Source: Massilia violaceinigra (lineage in GTDB: Bacteria; Pseudomonadota; Gammaproteobacteria; Burkholderiales; Burkholderiaceae_D). Taken from it: a DNA stretch of 64,000 bases. Below the pieces are notes generated by a model. The model worked only from the letters and a program-made list of their open reading frames with translations, searched no databases and had not been told where the DNA came from. Location: NCBI RefSeq assembly GCF_002752675.1, contig NZ_CP024608.1:4774001-4838000 (forward strand). The letters run 5' to 3'. The translations under genes and the position numbers were made by a program. This document shows, one piece after another, positions 8,859 through 17,564 of this stretch. Position 1 is the first letter of the stretch, and each line of letters begins with the position of its first letter.

Positions 8859-9896
8859 CTATGGAAGAGGATCGGTGCTGGCCATGTTGGAGTGCAGCAT
8901 CGCTTTGATCCGCCGAATATGGATGTTCGATTGCTCCACCCGCTCGACATAGGATGGGCTGGCAGTGCCGTCCGCGCCCATTCGGACGAGCAGATTCTTG
9001 TTCTCTTCGAACATGCGCAGGGCGACCCAAAGGGTTTCCTCCATCTTCGCCGTCTGTTCCGCGAGCAGCGTTGCCGCCGTATAGGCGTGACCGGTATGGC
9101 AACGGAAGCGCAGATGGTTTCCAATCTTCATTTGCCACAACACGCCGCCGCAGCCCGGACAGTTGAACGGCACCTGCGTACCAAGGAACTCGACCGATTC
9201 CAGGTCGCTCAACACGCGCTGGGCGATCTTGGCCTCGACGGCGACATCGTCAGGGACACGGATGCTTGCTCCCCGGTCGTGAAGCGCGAGCCGTGTGAGC
9301 AGGCTACCCATCTCCGCCAGCGGTACGCAGTGATCGACCTTGACATGATTGAGCACGTTTTGCGGCATATCCGGATACGCGGCGTCGGCCGGATCCTGGA
9401 CGACGCAGATTCCGCCGCAGCGCCGGATCACCTCCATGCCCGACGTGCCATCGTCGAGATAGCCGGTGAGGACGACTCCAATGACCCGATTCCCGAATTC
9501 AATGGCGGCGGAACGGAACAGGGGATCGATCGCGGGCCGCGCCCGATTTTCGCGCGCGCCCTTGGTCACCAAGGTTTTGGCTTCCGAGATCATCAGATGA
9601 TGATCCGGCTGCGCCAGATAAATACAGCCGCTCTTGATAACGCCATGCTGCACAGCTTGTTTGCAGGGTAAATTCCCTTTGTCGGCAAGCACGCGCAACA
9701 TGGCATCGTTTGAACCGGTCGCCGCCATGTGATGAACGACGAGAATCGCGGCGGGAAAATCGGCCGGCAGTTGCGCAACGAGAGCGCCCAGCGCACTTTG
9801 TCCGCCGGCGGAGGTGCCGATCACGATGATCGGGAAGTCGCTTCGTTTCGCCGCAGAATCCGCGTTCGCCGCCTTTTTCGTGGATGCCGCCGTCAT
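8859..9896 (-). CDS. CheB-type protein-glutamate methylesterase without receiver domain
   Basis: A 345-residue protein with the CheB methylesterase fold: catalytic Ser in GTSAGGQSAL, His in VVHHMAA, Asp in LTGYLDDGTSGM. The N-terminal response-regulator domain of classical CheB is missing, so phosphorylation would not control it directly. After the esterase (from about residue 220) comes a zinc-ribbon-like segment CPGCGGVLW...RFRCHTGHAY and a helical tail, an arrangement seen in stand-alone CheB homologues. Classical CheB removes methyl groups from chemoreceptors. No cheR or cheA is adjacent. The start at 9896 is preferred because AGGAA lies 4 bases upstream; an in-frame ATG at 9917 would add seven residues. 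It is convergent with the STM4011-like gene. Confidence 0.85.
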   Translation of the reverse strand: MTAASTKKAANADSAAKRSDFPIIVIGTSAGGQSALGALVAQLPADFPAAILVVHHMAATGSNDAMLRVLADKGNLPCKQAVQHGVIKSGCIYLAQPDHHLMISEAKTLVTKGARENRARPAIDPLFRSAAIEFGNRVIGVVLTGYLDDGTSGMEVIRRCGGICVVQDPADAAYPDMPQNVLNHVKVDHCVPLAEMGSLLTRLALHDRGASIRVPDDVAVEAKIAQRVLSDLESVEFLGTQVPFNCPGCGGVLWQMKIGNHLRFRCHTGHAYTAATLLAEQTAKMEETLWVALRMFEENKNLLVRMGADGTASPSYVERVEQSNIHIRRIKAMLHSNMASTDPLP

Positions 9897-10097
9897 AAAA
9901 TTCCTATGAATTGCCAATGGGTGCCGTCAGGAATAATGCCATACAAGACGCGCCGGCAGCGCGCAAGAGCGCGGTGATGAGGATTTCGATAGGGCGGTGG
10001 GCGGACCGCCGCCACCACGGGCGTATGGCCCGATTCGTGCCTCGGGTGTCCCGGTGGCGCCCCGCTGACTATCTGGCGGAGCGCCACCGGACGCTAT

Positions 10098-11345
10098 TTA
10101 CTCCATCACAGGCGTGCTGCCCTGGCGCACCGGCTGCCGCACGGGCTCAGGAACGGCACGTACGGCAACCAGCCGAGCACGCCGTTTGCGCACCCAGATG
10201 ATGACCCCGGTGACGCTCAGCATTGCCACCACCACACCCAGGAACGACAGGACGATGCGGCCGGCCAAGCCGGCAATCCGGCCGGAGTGCAGGGGGAACT
10301 GGAGTTGCAGGAAAATATCGCCTGCGCTGCCGGTGCCGGGCACGCGCTCGGAGACCAGTTTGCCATCGTTGCCGTCGAAATACAGCCAGGAGTTGCCCAG
10401 GCCGACGTCGCCGTGGTCGTTGCCCGGCTCAAAGAAGCCGACGCCGTACAGCCCGAACGCGGATGCGTAAAAAACGCCGCCGACCGGCGCCGTCCAGCCG
10501 CGTTTGGTTCCTTCGGCACGGGCCAGCGCCATCACTTCGTCGCGGCTGATAAGCGCCGGAATCGGTTTCTCCGGCGGATTCATGGTGCGGCTGGCGAAGG
10601 CGTCCGGGCTGAGAGTGGAGACGGTGGACAACAGCGGCCGCACCACGCGGTCGTTCAGGTTCATCGAGACCGAGGTGATCGCCAGCACCAGCAGCAACAG
10701 CCAGACCCACACGCCGCCAGAGCGGTGCAGGTCGAAGTTGAGCTTGGGCCCGCCAGCTTTCCAGCGGAAGGCGAACGACTTGCGCCAGCTGCGCCAGTTG
10801 GGAAACGACAAATACAGCGCGATGAAGCAATCGAGCACCCACACGATGGCGATGATGCCCATGAACCAGATGCCCAGTTCGATCCCTTTGACTTCCGGAA
10901 TATGCATCGAGTAGTGCAGCTTGTACAGGAACGGCAGCAGGTTTTCGCGCGAGAGCGAAATGTCGCCCCACTGACGTTTGGCCTGCACCTTGCCGGTCAC
11001 CGGATCGACGCCGATCTGGTTAAAGCCCAGCTCGTACGGCTTGCCGGTGGCCGGGTCGATCTTGCCCTCGACCGACATCATCGAGGTGTGTCCCGGCTCG
11101 ACCTCGGTCAGGACGTAACCGATGCGCAGGCGCGGATCGGCCGCTTCGATGGCGCGCGCCAGTTCGGTGCCGGGAATCTGGCGCTGGGCCGTCTCGCCGC
11201 TGTGGGCGTGAAACAGGTCCGGATTGAGGGCGGCGTCCAGTTCGTGGTCGAAGGAAATCAGGGCGCCCGTTGCACCGGAGATGAACAGGAAGATCGCCAC
11301 GCCCAGGCCGAACCAGCGGTGGAGCAAAACCAGTGCAGGGCGCAT
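10098..11345 (-). CDS. PepSY-associated TM helix protein
   Basis: A 415-residue inner-membrane protein. The N-terminal helix (LLHRWFGLGVAIFLFISGATG), a large periplasmic PepSY-like region, two central helices near residues 145 and 205, and a C-terminal helix before WVRKRRARL match the PepSY_TM family, which often accompanies siderophore receptors. Members are proposed to reduce ferric iron or process siderophores in the periplasm, but evidence is limited. The ATG lies one base after the stop of the TonB receptor gene, so the two are co-transcribed and should share Fur control. The C-terminus is cytoplasmic and basic. Confidence 0.88.
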   Translation of the reverse strand: MRPALVLLHRWFGLGVAIFLFISGATGALISFDHELDAALNPDLFHAHSGETAQRQIPGTELARAIEAADPRLRIGYVLTEVEPGHTSMMSVEGKIDPATGKPYELGFNQIGVDPVTGKVQAKRQWGDISLSRENLLPFLYKLHYSMHIPEVKGIELGIWFMGIIAIVWVLDCFIALYLSFPNWRSWRKSFAFRWKAGGPKLNFDLHRSGGVWVWLLLLVLAITSVSMNLNDRVVRPLLSTVSTLSPDAFASRTMNPPEKPIPALISRDEVMALARAEGTKRGWTAPVGGVFYASAFGLYGVGFFEPGNDHGDVGLGNSWLYFDGNDGKLVSERVPGTGSAGDIFLQLQFPLHSGRIAGLAGRIVLSFLGVVVAMLSVTGVIIWVRKRRARLVAVRAVPEPVRQPVRQGSTPVME

Positions 11346-11346
11346 A

Positions 11347-13488
11347 TCAGTATTTCCAGTTGAGGGTGGCGCTGGCGTTGCGCGGCGCCGCGTAATAGGC
11401 CTGGCTCCAGTACAGCGAGGTCAGGTACTTTTTATCCGTGACGTTGTTCAGGTTCACGGCCAGCGTCATGTTGCGGTTGATCTCGTAGCGCGCCATCAAG
11501 CCCAGCACGGCGTAGCTGTCCTGGCGCGTGACGATGCCCTGTTCCTGTTCCTGCTCGCGCTCGATATCGCTCTGCCAGTTCAGGTTGGCGCCGACCTTGA
11601 GCTGCGGCACGGCAGGCAGACGATAGGTGGTGGACATGCGCAGCAGGCGGCGCGGCACGTAGGTCTTGGCTGCCTTGCCCTGGCTGTCTTCCACCTTCAG
11701 GCGGGTGAAGCCGGCACTGGCCAGCCAGCCTTTGGTCAGCTCGCCCGTCACTTCCAGTTCGGCGCCGGTCGACTCGGCATTGATGCCGCGGTAGTACGCC
11801 TTGCCGCCGTTCATGTCGACCTGCTCAGCCGTATTGTTCTGGCGCGCGCGGAAGATGGCGCCGGAGAAGCTGGCCTTGCCACCCAAGAGATCGCTCTTGA
11901 AACCAGCCTCGGCGCTGCTGCCCATGATCGGATCGAGCGCGACGCCGTTGATATCCTGCTCGCTTTGCGGGCTGAAAATTTCAGTGTAGCTGGTGTACAG
12001 GCTGACCTGCGGCGCCACGTCGTAGACCAGGCCCACGTAGGGCGAGGTCTTGCTGGCCGATTTTTGCTTGCTGCTGCCGTAGGACAGGCCGGTGGAATCG
12101 GCCTTGGTCGAGTTAAAGCCGGTCAGCAGCTTGACTTTGTCGGCCAGCGCAAAGCGTGCGGCCGCGTAGACGGTCTTGCGCACCTCTTCGTAGCTGCTGC
12201 CATCGAAGCGGTCGTCGAATTCCGGCTGCGGATAGCCGCCGGTAAAGTCGGTCGCTGCGGTGAGCGGGGTGCCGATGCCGCGGCCGTAGCCGGACAGATC
12301 GTCCAGGCGCGAGCGCGACCAGCTGGCGCCGAAGGCCAGGTCGTGCTGGCGGCCGGCCAGGTTGAACTGTCCGCTTGCGCCGATGTCGAACAAGGTCTGG
12401 CTGTGGTCGGAGCGGTAGGCGGACGGGTAGGAAAACAAGCCTTCGCCTGTCGCTTTGTCCGGCGTGCCGTACACGTAGAACAATTTCGAGCGGGACGCTT
12501 CCTTGTTATGGCTCAGGGTCGACTTGAGCGCCCAGCCCTGGCCCAGTTGGTGATTCAGTTCGGCAAAGCTGCCGTTGGTCTTGTTATCCCAGTGCGACCA
12601 GTCGGCCGAGGTGTTGGTGCCGGCCGGGTAGTTGGTCGGGCTGCCGTCGGTGTAGTACAGGGGCAGGGCGCCCCACATGCCGCCGCTGGACTTGTTGTCT
12701 TGCCAGGCGTGCCCGATGCTGAGCAGGGTGTCGCTGCCCAGTTTGGCTTCGACGATGCCGTAGACAACGTTTTTCTTGGTCGCGTAGCGGTCCAGGTAGG
12801 AATCGCCCTGCTGGCTGACCACCACCACGCGGCCCTTGACGCTGCCGCTCGCGTTGAGCGGGCTCGACACGTCGGCATCGAGACGGCGCGTATCCCACGA
12901 GCCGAGGGTGAGGCCGGCGCTGGCGGCCAGGGTAGGACCTGGACGCTTGCGGATGAAGTTGACCGTGGCGGACGGGTTGCCGGTGGAGGCGGTCAGGCCG
13001 TTGGCACCACGCACGATATCGACCCTGTCGAACAGCGCGGTGTCGAGGTTGCCCATCATGTTGCCGAACACCAGCGGCATGCCGACACCGTCGACCTGGA
13101 AATTGATGATATCGAAGCCGCGCGCGACGTAATAGGTGCGGTCGGTTTCGACTTTTTCGACGGTGACGCCGGTAGTGTTGGCGAGCACATCGTTGACGTT
13201 GTCGAGACGGAAATCGTCCATGCGCGCGCGCGTGACGACCGAGACCGACTGCGGCGTTTCGCGCAGGGTCAGGCTCAGCTTGCTGGCACTGTCGCTGTCG
13301 CGCGCCTGATAGCCGTTGTGGTCATTCGTGCCGGTGATCGTAATGACTGGCAGGACGGCCGCTTCGGGCGCCTCGTCGGCGGCGCTGGCGGCACCGGCAT
13401 GGCCGAGCGCGAGCGACAGAGCGAGCACCAGCGGACGCAGACGGGGATGGGAAGACGACGGGACGGACGTGTTGATACGGCGGGGCAT
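11347..13488 (-). CDS. TonB-dependent siderophore receptor
   Basis: A 713-residue outer-membrane receptor. It has a signal peptide (cleavage probably after GAASAADE), a TonB-box-like segment (VLPVITITGT), a plug domain with typical TPQSVSVVTR and VDIVRGANGL motifs, and a 22-strand barrel ending in an aromatic residue (ATLNWKY). The plug and the barrel segment YTEIFSPQSEQD resemble the FhuE/FpvA/FoxA group that imports ferric hydroxamate or mixed siderophores by proton-motive force through TonB-ExbB-ExbD. The siderophore cannot be named from sequence. A Fur box lies 92 bases upstream, predicting induction under iron limitation. It is followed directly by the PepSY gene. Confidence 0.93.
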   Translation of the reverse strand: MPRRINTSVPSSSHPRLRPLVLALSLALGHAGAASAADEAPEAAVLPVITITGTNDHNGYQARDSDSASKLSLTLRETPQSVSVVTRARMDDFRLDNVNDVLANTTGVTVEKVETDRTYYVARGFDIINFQVDGVGMPLVFGNMMGNLDTALFDRVDIVRGANGLTASTGNPSATVNFIRKRPGPTLAASAGLTLGSWDTRRLDADVSSPLNASGSVKGRVVVVSQQGDSYLDRYATKKNVVYGIVEAKLGSDTLLSIGHAWQDNKSSGGMWGALPLYYTDGSPTNYPAGTNTSADWSHWDNKTNGSFAELNHQLGQGWALKSTLSHNKEASRSKLFYVYGTPDKATGEGLFSYPSAYRSDHSQTLFDIGASGQFNLAGRQHDLAFGASWSRSRLDDLSGYGRGIGTPLTAATDFTGGYPQPEFDDRFDGSSYEEVRKTVYAAARFALADKVKLLTGFNSTKADSTGLSYGSSKQKSASKTSPYVGLVYDVAPQVSLYTSYTEIFSPQSEQDINGVALDPIMGSSAEAGFKSDLLGGKASFSGAIFRARQNNTAEQVDMNGGKAYYRGINAESTGAELEVTGELTKGWLASAGFTRLKVEDSQGKAAKTYVPRRLLRMSTTYRLPAVPQLKVGANLNWQSDIEREQEQEQGIVTRQDSYAVLGLMARYEINRNMTLAVNLNNVTDKKYLTSLYWSQAYYAAPRNASATLNWKY

Positions 13489-13579
13489 GCAAAAACTCCT
13501 GGTGTGAGAAAGATCGTCACTGGCTTGGAGATTGCAACCTGGCTTGTCAACGATGGGGTGCCCTGTCGTAAAGACAGAT

Positions 13580-13598
13580 GCGAATGATTCTCATTATA
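13580..13598 (-). promoter_or_regulatory. Fur box upstream of the siderophore receptor
   Basis: On the minus strand this reads TATAATGAGAATCATTCGC, matching the 19-bp Fur consensus GATAATGATAATCATTATC at 15 positions. It lies about 82 bases before the receptor start codon. The rest of the 316-base gap between the receptor and the next + strand gene (13489-13804) shows no gene. Confidence 0.85.
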
Positions 13599-13804
13599 CC
13601 AAAAATGGAAAGGTTTCGCAACCGACCCCGGCAAGACCATCGCGAGAATGAGCTGTTGCAATGCATGGATTTCTGCAAAGTTGTGTTGGGCGGAAGGGCG
13701 GTGGAAGGTTATGCTCATCGGATACGCACTTGGTGAGCTGGTGCGCCTGGGAGGGTACTGCCGTGAAAGTGGAAACAAAGTAAAACAGCATTGAAGGGCA
13801 CCGT

Positions 13805-14254
13805 ATGCGTTTTTTTGGATTGATTATTCCTGCCTTGCTGGCATGTCCGGCTACGGTAGCGGCATGCGACATTCCGTCCCAAACGATTGCCGACTACCTC
13901 AATGGTCAAGCTAACGGCCGCGTCGTGTTCGTTGGGAATGTGGTGGCGTCGACAGCGCGAAAAACCGACGGGTTGGTGATCGAAGACCTGACAGTGAGCG
14001 TGAGCAAGTCATTTGGAGTGGCTACACTTCCTCGAACCTTACCGGTGCTAAGCCGAATCACCGGCGGCAGTAATCCATGCGGCCATGCTGATTTTTCTGC
14101 CAGGGCGGGAGAGCAATGGTTGATCTTCGGACAACGTGATGCAGAGCGCGTCTGGCCGGATCTTTATCTGAGCCGCAAACTCGTCAATGGGCGCATCGAC
14201 GCGGCACTCTTTCGACAGCTCAGCCCAGCAGCGTCATTGAAGATGCGGGAATGA
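13805..14254 (+). CDS. Small secreted protein, possibly NTR-like
   Basis: A 149-residue protein with a clear signal peptide (MRFFGLIIPALLACPATVAA, cleavage before CDIPS). The mature part starts with a Cys, has a segment GRVVFVGNVVAS and a later Cys-Gly pair followed by FSARAGEQWLIFGQRD. This Cys / VFVGxV / CGxxF / GexWLIF order resembles bacterial netrin/TIMP-like (NTR) domains. I do not recognise a specific family; the NTR similarity is an inference from spacing. It is divergent from the siderophore receptor and has no obvious operon partner. Function unknown. Confidence 0.6.
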   Translation: MRFFGLIIPALLACPATVAACDIPSQTIADYLNGQANGRVVFVGNVVASTARKTDGLVIEDLTVSVSKSFGVATLPRTLPVLSRITGGSNPCGHADFSARAGEQWLIFGQRDAERVWPDLYLSRKLVNGRIDAALFRQLSPAASLKMRE

Positions 14255-14362
14255 CGGAGCTAAGTTTCAGGGCAGCAATGGCATTCCCGCCTGACACCGG
14301 CAAGCGCCGGCGAACGTGCAAGGCTGGTCAGCTTGGCTGGCGGTCGCAATACTAAAAACCGT

Positions 14363-14932
14363 TCAATAGTCGCAGCGGTAAAAATGCCCCATGATCGGCA
14401 CCACGCGTCCGGCGCATTCGGAGAAAGGGAACAGCTCGCTGCTAGACCACGCCACGTGGCCCTTGGGCTCGGCAATGCGGCCGCTGGCATCGTAGATAAC
14501 GTAGGTCGTATCGGTCCCGACGGTGCTCCAGTCATAGGCCAGCACGGGGCGGTTGCCTGGCGGGTGGGTCTGCATTTTTTTATCGAAGCTCTGGCCTTCC
14601 GACATCACGTGCACCACGTTGGAAGCGCGGCCTACAGTGGCCTGCAATAGTTCCGGCACTGAAAACAGCGCCCCCAGCACGACGATATACGTTGCCATCG
14701 AGGCTGCGCGGCGCCAGTGGTGGTGGTGCAGGGCGCGCACCAGTCCGAACACCGAACACAGGCCGCCAAGCAGCGCGACGGGGAGGATCAGCATCCCCGC
14801 GACGCCCGAAAACGGGACCACCAGCACGAACGTGAGCAAGGATGCGCTCAGGAGCCAGATGGGCCAGCTGAAGTAGGCATCGCCACGCTGTGCGTGGGAT
14901 GCGTGTTTGCTGCCGTGGGCGATTGTTGCCAT
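14363..14932 (-). CDS. Hypothetical membrane protein
   Basis: A 189-residue protein with two or three membrane segments in its first half (about residues 25-75 and 90-110) and a C-terminal soluble region containing TYVIYDASGRI and two Cys residues (SECAG, YRCDY). No family is recognised. A His-rich cytoplasmic loop (HHHHW) lies between the second and third hydrophobic stretches. The ATG at 14932 is chosen; an upstream in-frame TTG at 14950 is possible. Neighbours are unrelated in function. Confidence 0.55.
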   Translation of the reverse strand: MATIAHGSKHASHAQRGDAYFSWPIWLLSASLLTFVLVVPFSGVAGMLILPVALLGGLCSVFGLVRALHHHHWRRAASMATYIVVLGALFSVPELLQATVGRASNVVHVMSEGQSFDKKMQTHPPGNRPVLAYDWSTVGTDTTYVIYDASGRIAEPKGHVAWSSSELFPFSECAGRVVPIMGHFYRCDY

Positions 14933-15055
14933 GATCGTAAGCTTTCGCAAGTTGACTGGCGGCTTTATTTTGTCCTACTCGGCCAGTGGCGTGGCCTATA
15001 TTGTCACTACCTTGCCGTTAGCGCAATTTGTTTTTACTGTCGTGCGGCGCTCCCT

Positions 15056-15991
15056 CTATGCGGAGTGCTTGCGAAAGTGATAAGGCAAGGCATTATGAAT
15101 GCGGGTTGCCGCCACCGCAGCTTGCCCTGCGGCTACACTAATCTGGTTCAATCCCTGGGCCACGTCGCCGATGGCGTACAGGCCTTCCACGGTCGTCGAC
15201 TGATGGTCGTCGACCTTCAGTTCCATGCAGGCCGAGGTTTGCGCGCCGAGCGAGACCGCCAGGTCGGAGCGCGCCGTTTCGCCCAGCATGGGGTAGAGTA
15301 CATCGCTCTCGTAGGACTCGCCATCTTCCGTATGCATGACCGGTGTCATGCGCCCGCTCATGGTCACGCCCCGCAGCGGCGAGGTAACGTAGCGGATGCC
15401 GGCATCGTGCAGGCGCTGGCGGTCGGCCGGGTCGACCAAGGCCTCCCTGGTGCGCTCGAACAGCGTGACGTCGGTGGAAAAGGTGCGCATGAACAGTGCA
15501 TGGCCGACCGGGTTGGTGTCGGATGTGACGACCGCGATTTTCTGGTCGAGGACGTCGTAGCCATCGCATACCGGACACAGCCGGACCGCGCCGCACGCCA
15601 CGGCCTCAAGAAAATTCTCGATCGGCATGCCGGTGTCGGCGATGCCGGTTGCCAGCAGCACGGTGCGGGCACGAATTTCGCCGCCTTCGTGCGCGGCCAC
15701 GAAGCAGCCGTCTTCGCGCACCAGCCGGGTCACTTCGCCCTGGATCACCTCGCCGCCGTAGCGTTGGAGCTGGTGGCGCAATTTGTCGAGCAATTCCTTG
15801 CCGTGGATGCCATCTGGAAAGCCCGGATAGTTATGCGTGACCGGGATCCAGCCGAGCCGGCTGCTGCCTTTGTCGACCAGGATGATATCGCGCCGGAAAC
15901 GGCGCAGGTAAATCGCCGCCGTCAGCCCGCCGGGGCCGCCGCCGATGATCAGGGTGTCGTGGATGGTGGGGGAGGGGGTGTACGGAATCAT
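15056..15991 (-). CDS. Thioredoxin-reductase-like FAD/NAD(P) oxidoreductase
   Basis: A 311-residue flavoprotein. An N-terminal FAD-binding [13 protein letters not shown] motif, a CPVCDGY redox-active CxxC near residue 140 in the NADPH domain (CATCDG in classical TrxB), and the C-terminal FAD signature [15 protein letters not shown] are in the order expected for thioredoxin reductase. Divergence from TrxB in the first ~60 residues ([18 protein letters not shown]) places it in the TrxB-like branch whose electron acceptor is often unknown. It would act in the cytoplasm. No thioredoxin gene is adjacent. Length fits the family (310-330 residues). Confidence 0.85.
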   Translation of the reverse strand: MIPYTPSPTIHDTLIIGGGPGGLTAAIYLRRFRRDIILVDKGSSRLGWIPVTHNYPGFPDGIHGKELLDKLRHQLQRYGGEVIQGEVTRLVREDGCFVAAHEGGEIRARTVLLATGIADTGMPIENFLEAVACGAVRLCPVCDGYDVLDQKIAVVTSDTNPVGHALFMRTFSTDVTLFERTREALVDPADRQRLHDAGIRYVTSPLRGVTMSGRMTPVMHTEDGESYESDVLYPMLGETARSDLAVSLGAQTSACMELKVDDHQSTTVEGLYAIGDVAQGLNQISVAAGQAAVAATRIHNALPYHFRKHSA

Positions 15992-16082
15992 GATGCATTA
16001 TCGGTAATGCGCGTTGGGCGGGGCATCGGTGCGCCCGCCGCTGCCGGGTAAGACAGGGCTTACAGCATCGTTCGGCGCCGCA

Positions 16083-16997
16083 CTAGTCGTGCGGCTCGGG
16101 CTGCAGGGTCACATGGTCGATGCCGTGGCGGGTCAACAGCATGTCCTTGACCGTGGCCAGCACCTGCGGCCAGTCGCGCAGGTTGCCGATGCGCAGGTGG
16201 CCGATCAGGGCCGGTTGTCCCGGCGACATATCCCACACATGCAGGTCGTGCACCGACAGCACGCCCGGTATGGCGGCCAGGTCGGCGCCGACCTGCAGAT
16301 AATCGATCTGGTGCGGCACGCCTTCCATCAGCGCGTGGTAGGAGTCGCGCAGGATGCCGACGGTCGAGCGCAGGATCAGCACGGAGACGAAGAGCGACAG
16401 CAGCGGGTCGATCGGCATCCAGCCGGTGAAGTAAATCACGGCGCCGGCGGCGATCGCCGCGATCGAGCCGAGGATGTCGCCCATCACGTGCACCAGCGCG
16501 GCGCGGGTGTTGATGCTTTCCTGGTCGCGCGAGAGCAGCCAGGCCACCAGCAGATTGATCGCCAGGCCGATGAGGGCAACCACGAACACGGTGCCGCCCT
16601 GCACCTGCTGCGGCGCGCTGAAGCGGTGCACGGCTTCAAAGACGATCCAGCCGACCACGGCCAGCATGGCCAGTGCGTTGACAAAGGCGGCCAGCGCTTC
16701 TGCGCGGCCGAAGCCGAACGAGTGGCGCGCCGAGGGCGGGCGCTTGGCGATCAGTTGCGCCAGCAGCGCCAGGCCCAGCGCGGCGGCGTCGGTGACCATG
16801 TGGCCGGCGTCGGAAATGAGGGCCAGCGAATTGGAGAGGAAGCCGGTCAGCACTTCGATCACGGCAAATACCAGGGTCAGGCTCAGGGCAAAGGCCAGCG
16901 CGCCCTGGCTGCGGCCGACGGTGACGTGGGTGTGTTTGGCGTCGCCCTTGTGGTGGGCGTGCAGGTGGGCGGAGGAGGGGGTCGGTTTGGCGTGCAT
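16083..16997 (-). CDS. Cation diffusion facilitator (Zn/Co/Cd efflux)
   Basis: A 304-residue protein with a His-rich N-terminus (SAHLHAHHKGDAKHTH), six predicted helices, and the CDF metal-site motifs: SNSLALISDAGHMVTDAAAL in helix 2 (HxxxD) and NTRAALVHVMGDILGS in helix 5 (HxxxD). This matches the CzcD/ZitB branch that exports Zn2+ and related ions in exchange for protons. The C-terminal cytoplasmic domain follows (DLHVWDMSPGQPAL). The start at 16997 gives the usual CDF length; the open frame extends to 17069 (MFRRQEV). No metal-responsive operator was found. Confidence 0.88.
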   Translation of the reverse strand: MHAKPTPSSAHLHAHHKGDAKHTHVTVGRSQGALAFALSLTLVFAVIEVLTGFLSNSLALISDAGHMVTDAAALGLALLAQLIAKRPPSARHSFGFGRAEALAAFVNALAMLAVVGWIVFEAVHRFSAPQQVQGGTVFVVALIGLAINLLVAWLLSRDQESINTRAALVHVMGDILGSIAAIAAGAVIYFTGWMPIDPLLSLFVSVLILRSTVGILRDSYHALMEGVPHQIDYLQVGADLAAIPGVLSVHDLHVWDMSPGQPALIGHLRIGNLRDWPQVLATVKDMLLTRHGIDHVTLQPEPHD

Positions 16998-17124
16998 GGG
17001 CAAAGTGTAATGGAAAAAGGCGCTTGATCTCCCTGCCGCCAGCCAGGGTACTTCCTGGCGCCTGAACATCGTGTTTAAAAAGCGCTTGTCATCCCGGGGA
17101 TGCCTCTCTATAATGCTGGTCTTC

Positions 17125-17201
17125 GGGCGGTTAGTTCAGCTGGTTAGAATACTTGGTCGACATCCAAGGGGTCGGGGATTCGAATTCCTCACCGCCCACC
17201 A
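17125..17201 (+). tRNA. tRNA-Val (GAC), copy 1
   Basis: A 77-base gene with a full cloverleaf: acceptor GGGCGGT/ACCGCCC, D stem GTTC/GAAT, anticodon stem CTTGG/CCAAG, T arm GGGGA-TTCGAAT-TCCTC, discriminator A73 and encoded CCA. The anticodon loop is TCGACAT, giving GAC (Val). Position 33 is C instead of the near-universal T. Confidence 0.88.
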
Positions 17202-17269
17202 GTTTTAGCAGTAAAAAGCAGTAAAGTGCAGTAAGGCAGAGTTGTTCCAGCAACGCTCATGCTATATCA

Positions 17270-17346
17270 GGGCGGTTAGTTCAGCTGGTTAGAATACTTG
17301 GTCGACATCCAAGGGGTCGGGGATTCGAATTCCTCACCGCCCACCA
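17270..17346 (+). tRNA. tRNA-Val (GAC), copy 2
   Basis: Identical over all 77 bases to the copy at 17125-17201, 68 bases downstream, including the C at position 33. The spacer has short repeats of GCAGTAAA. Both copies probably share one transcript that ends at the terminator at 17462. Confidence 0.88.
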
Positions 17347-17461
17347 GAACATGCAGTACCCAGTAAGAGAGAGAAAGGCACCATGGTTATGACGCCGCGA
17401 ACTACGACGGAGTTGTTCCAGCGACGCTAGTCGAGGTGCTTCCTTTTGCTTACTCAAAATG

Positions 17462-17489
17462 AAAAACGCGGCTAGTCCGCGTTTTTTTT
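17462..17489 (+). terminator. Terminator after the tRNA-Val pair
   Basis: Stem AACGCGG/CCGCGTT (17465-17471 with 17477-17483) with a 5-base loop, followed by a run of eight T. It separates the tRNA transcript from thrS. Confidence 0.88.
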
Positions 17490-17564
17490 CGTCCGCATTT
17501 TTGTTTGCACTTTTGTTTGTACTTTTGTTTGTACTTAAATATCAGTTTTGTTCAGGAGAACAGC

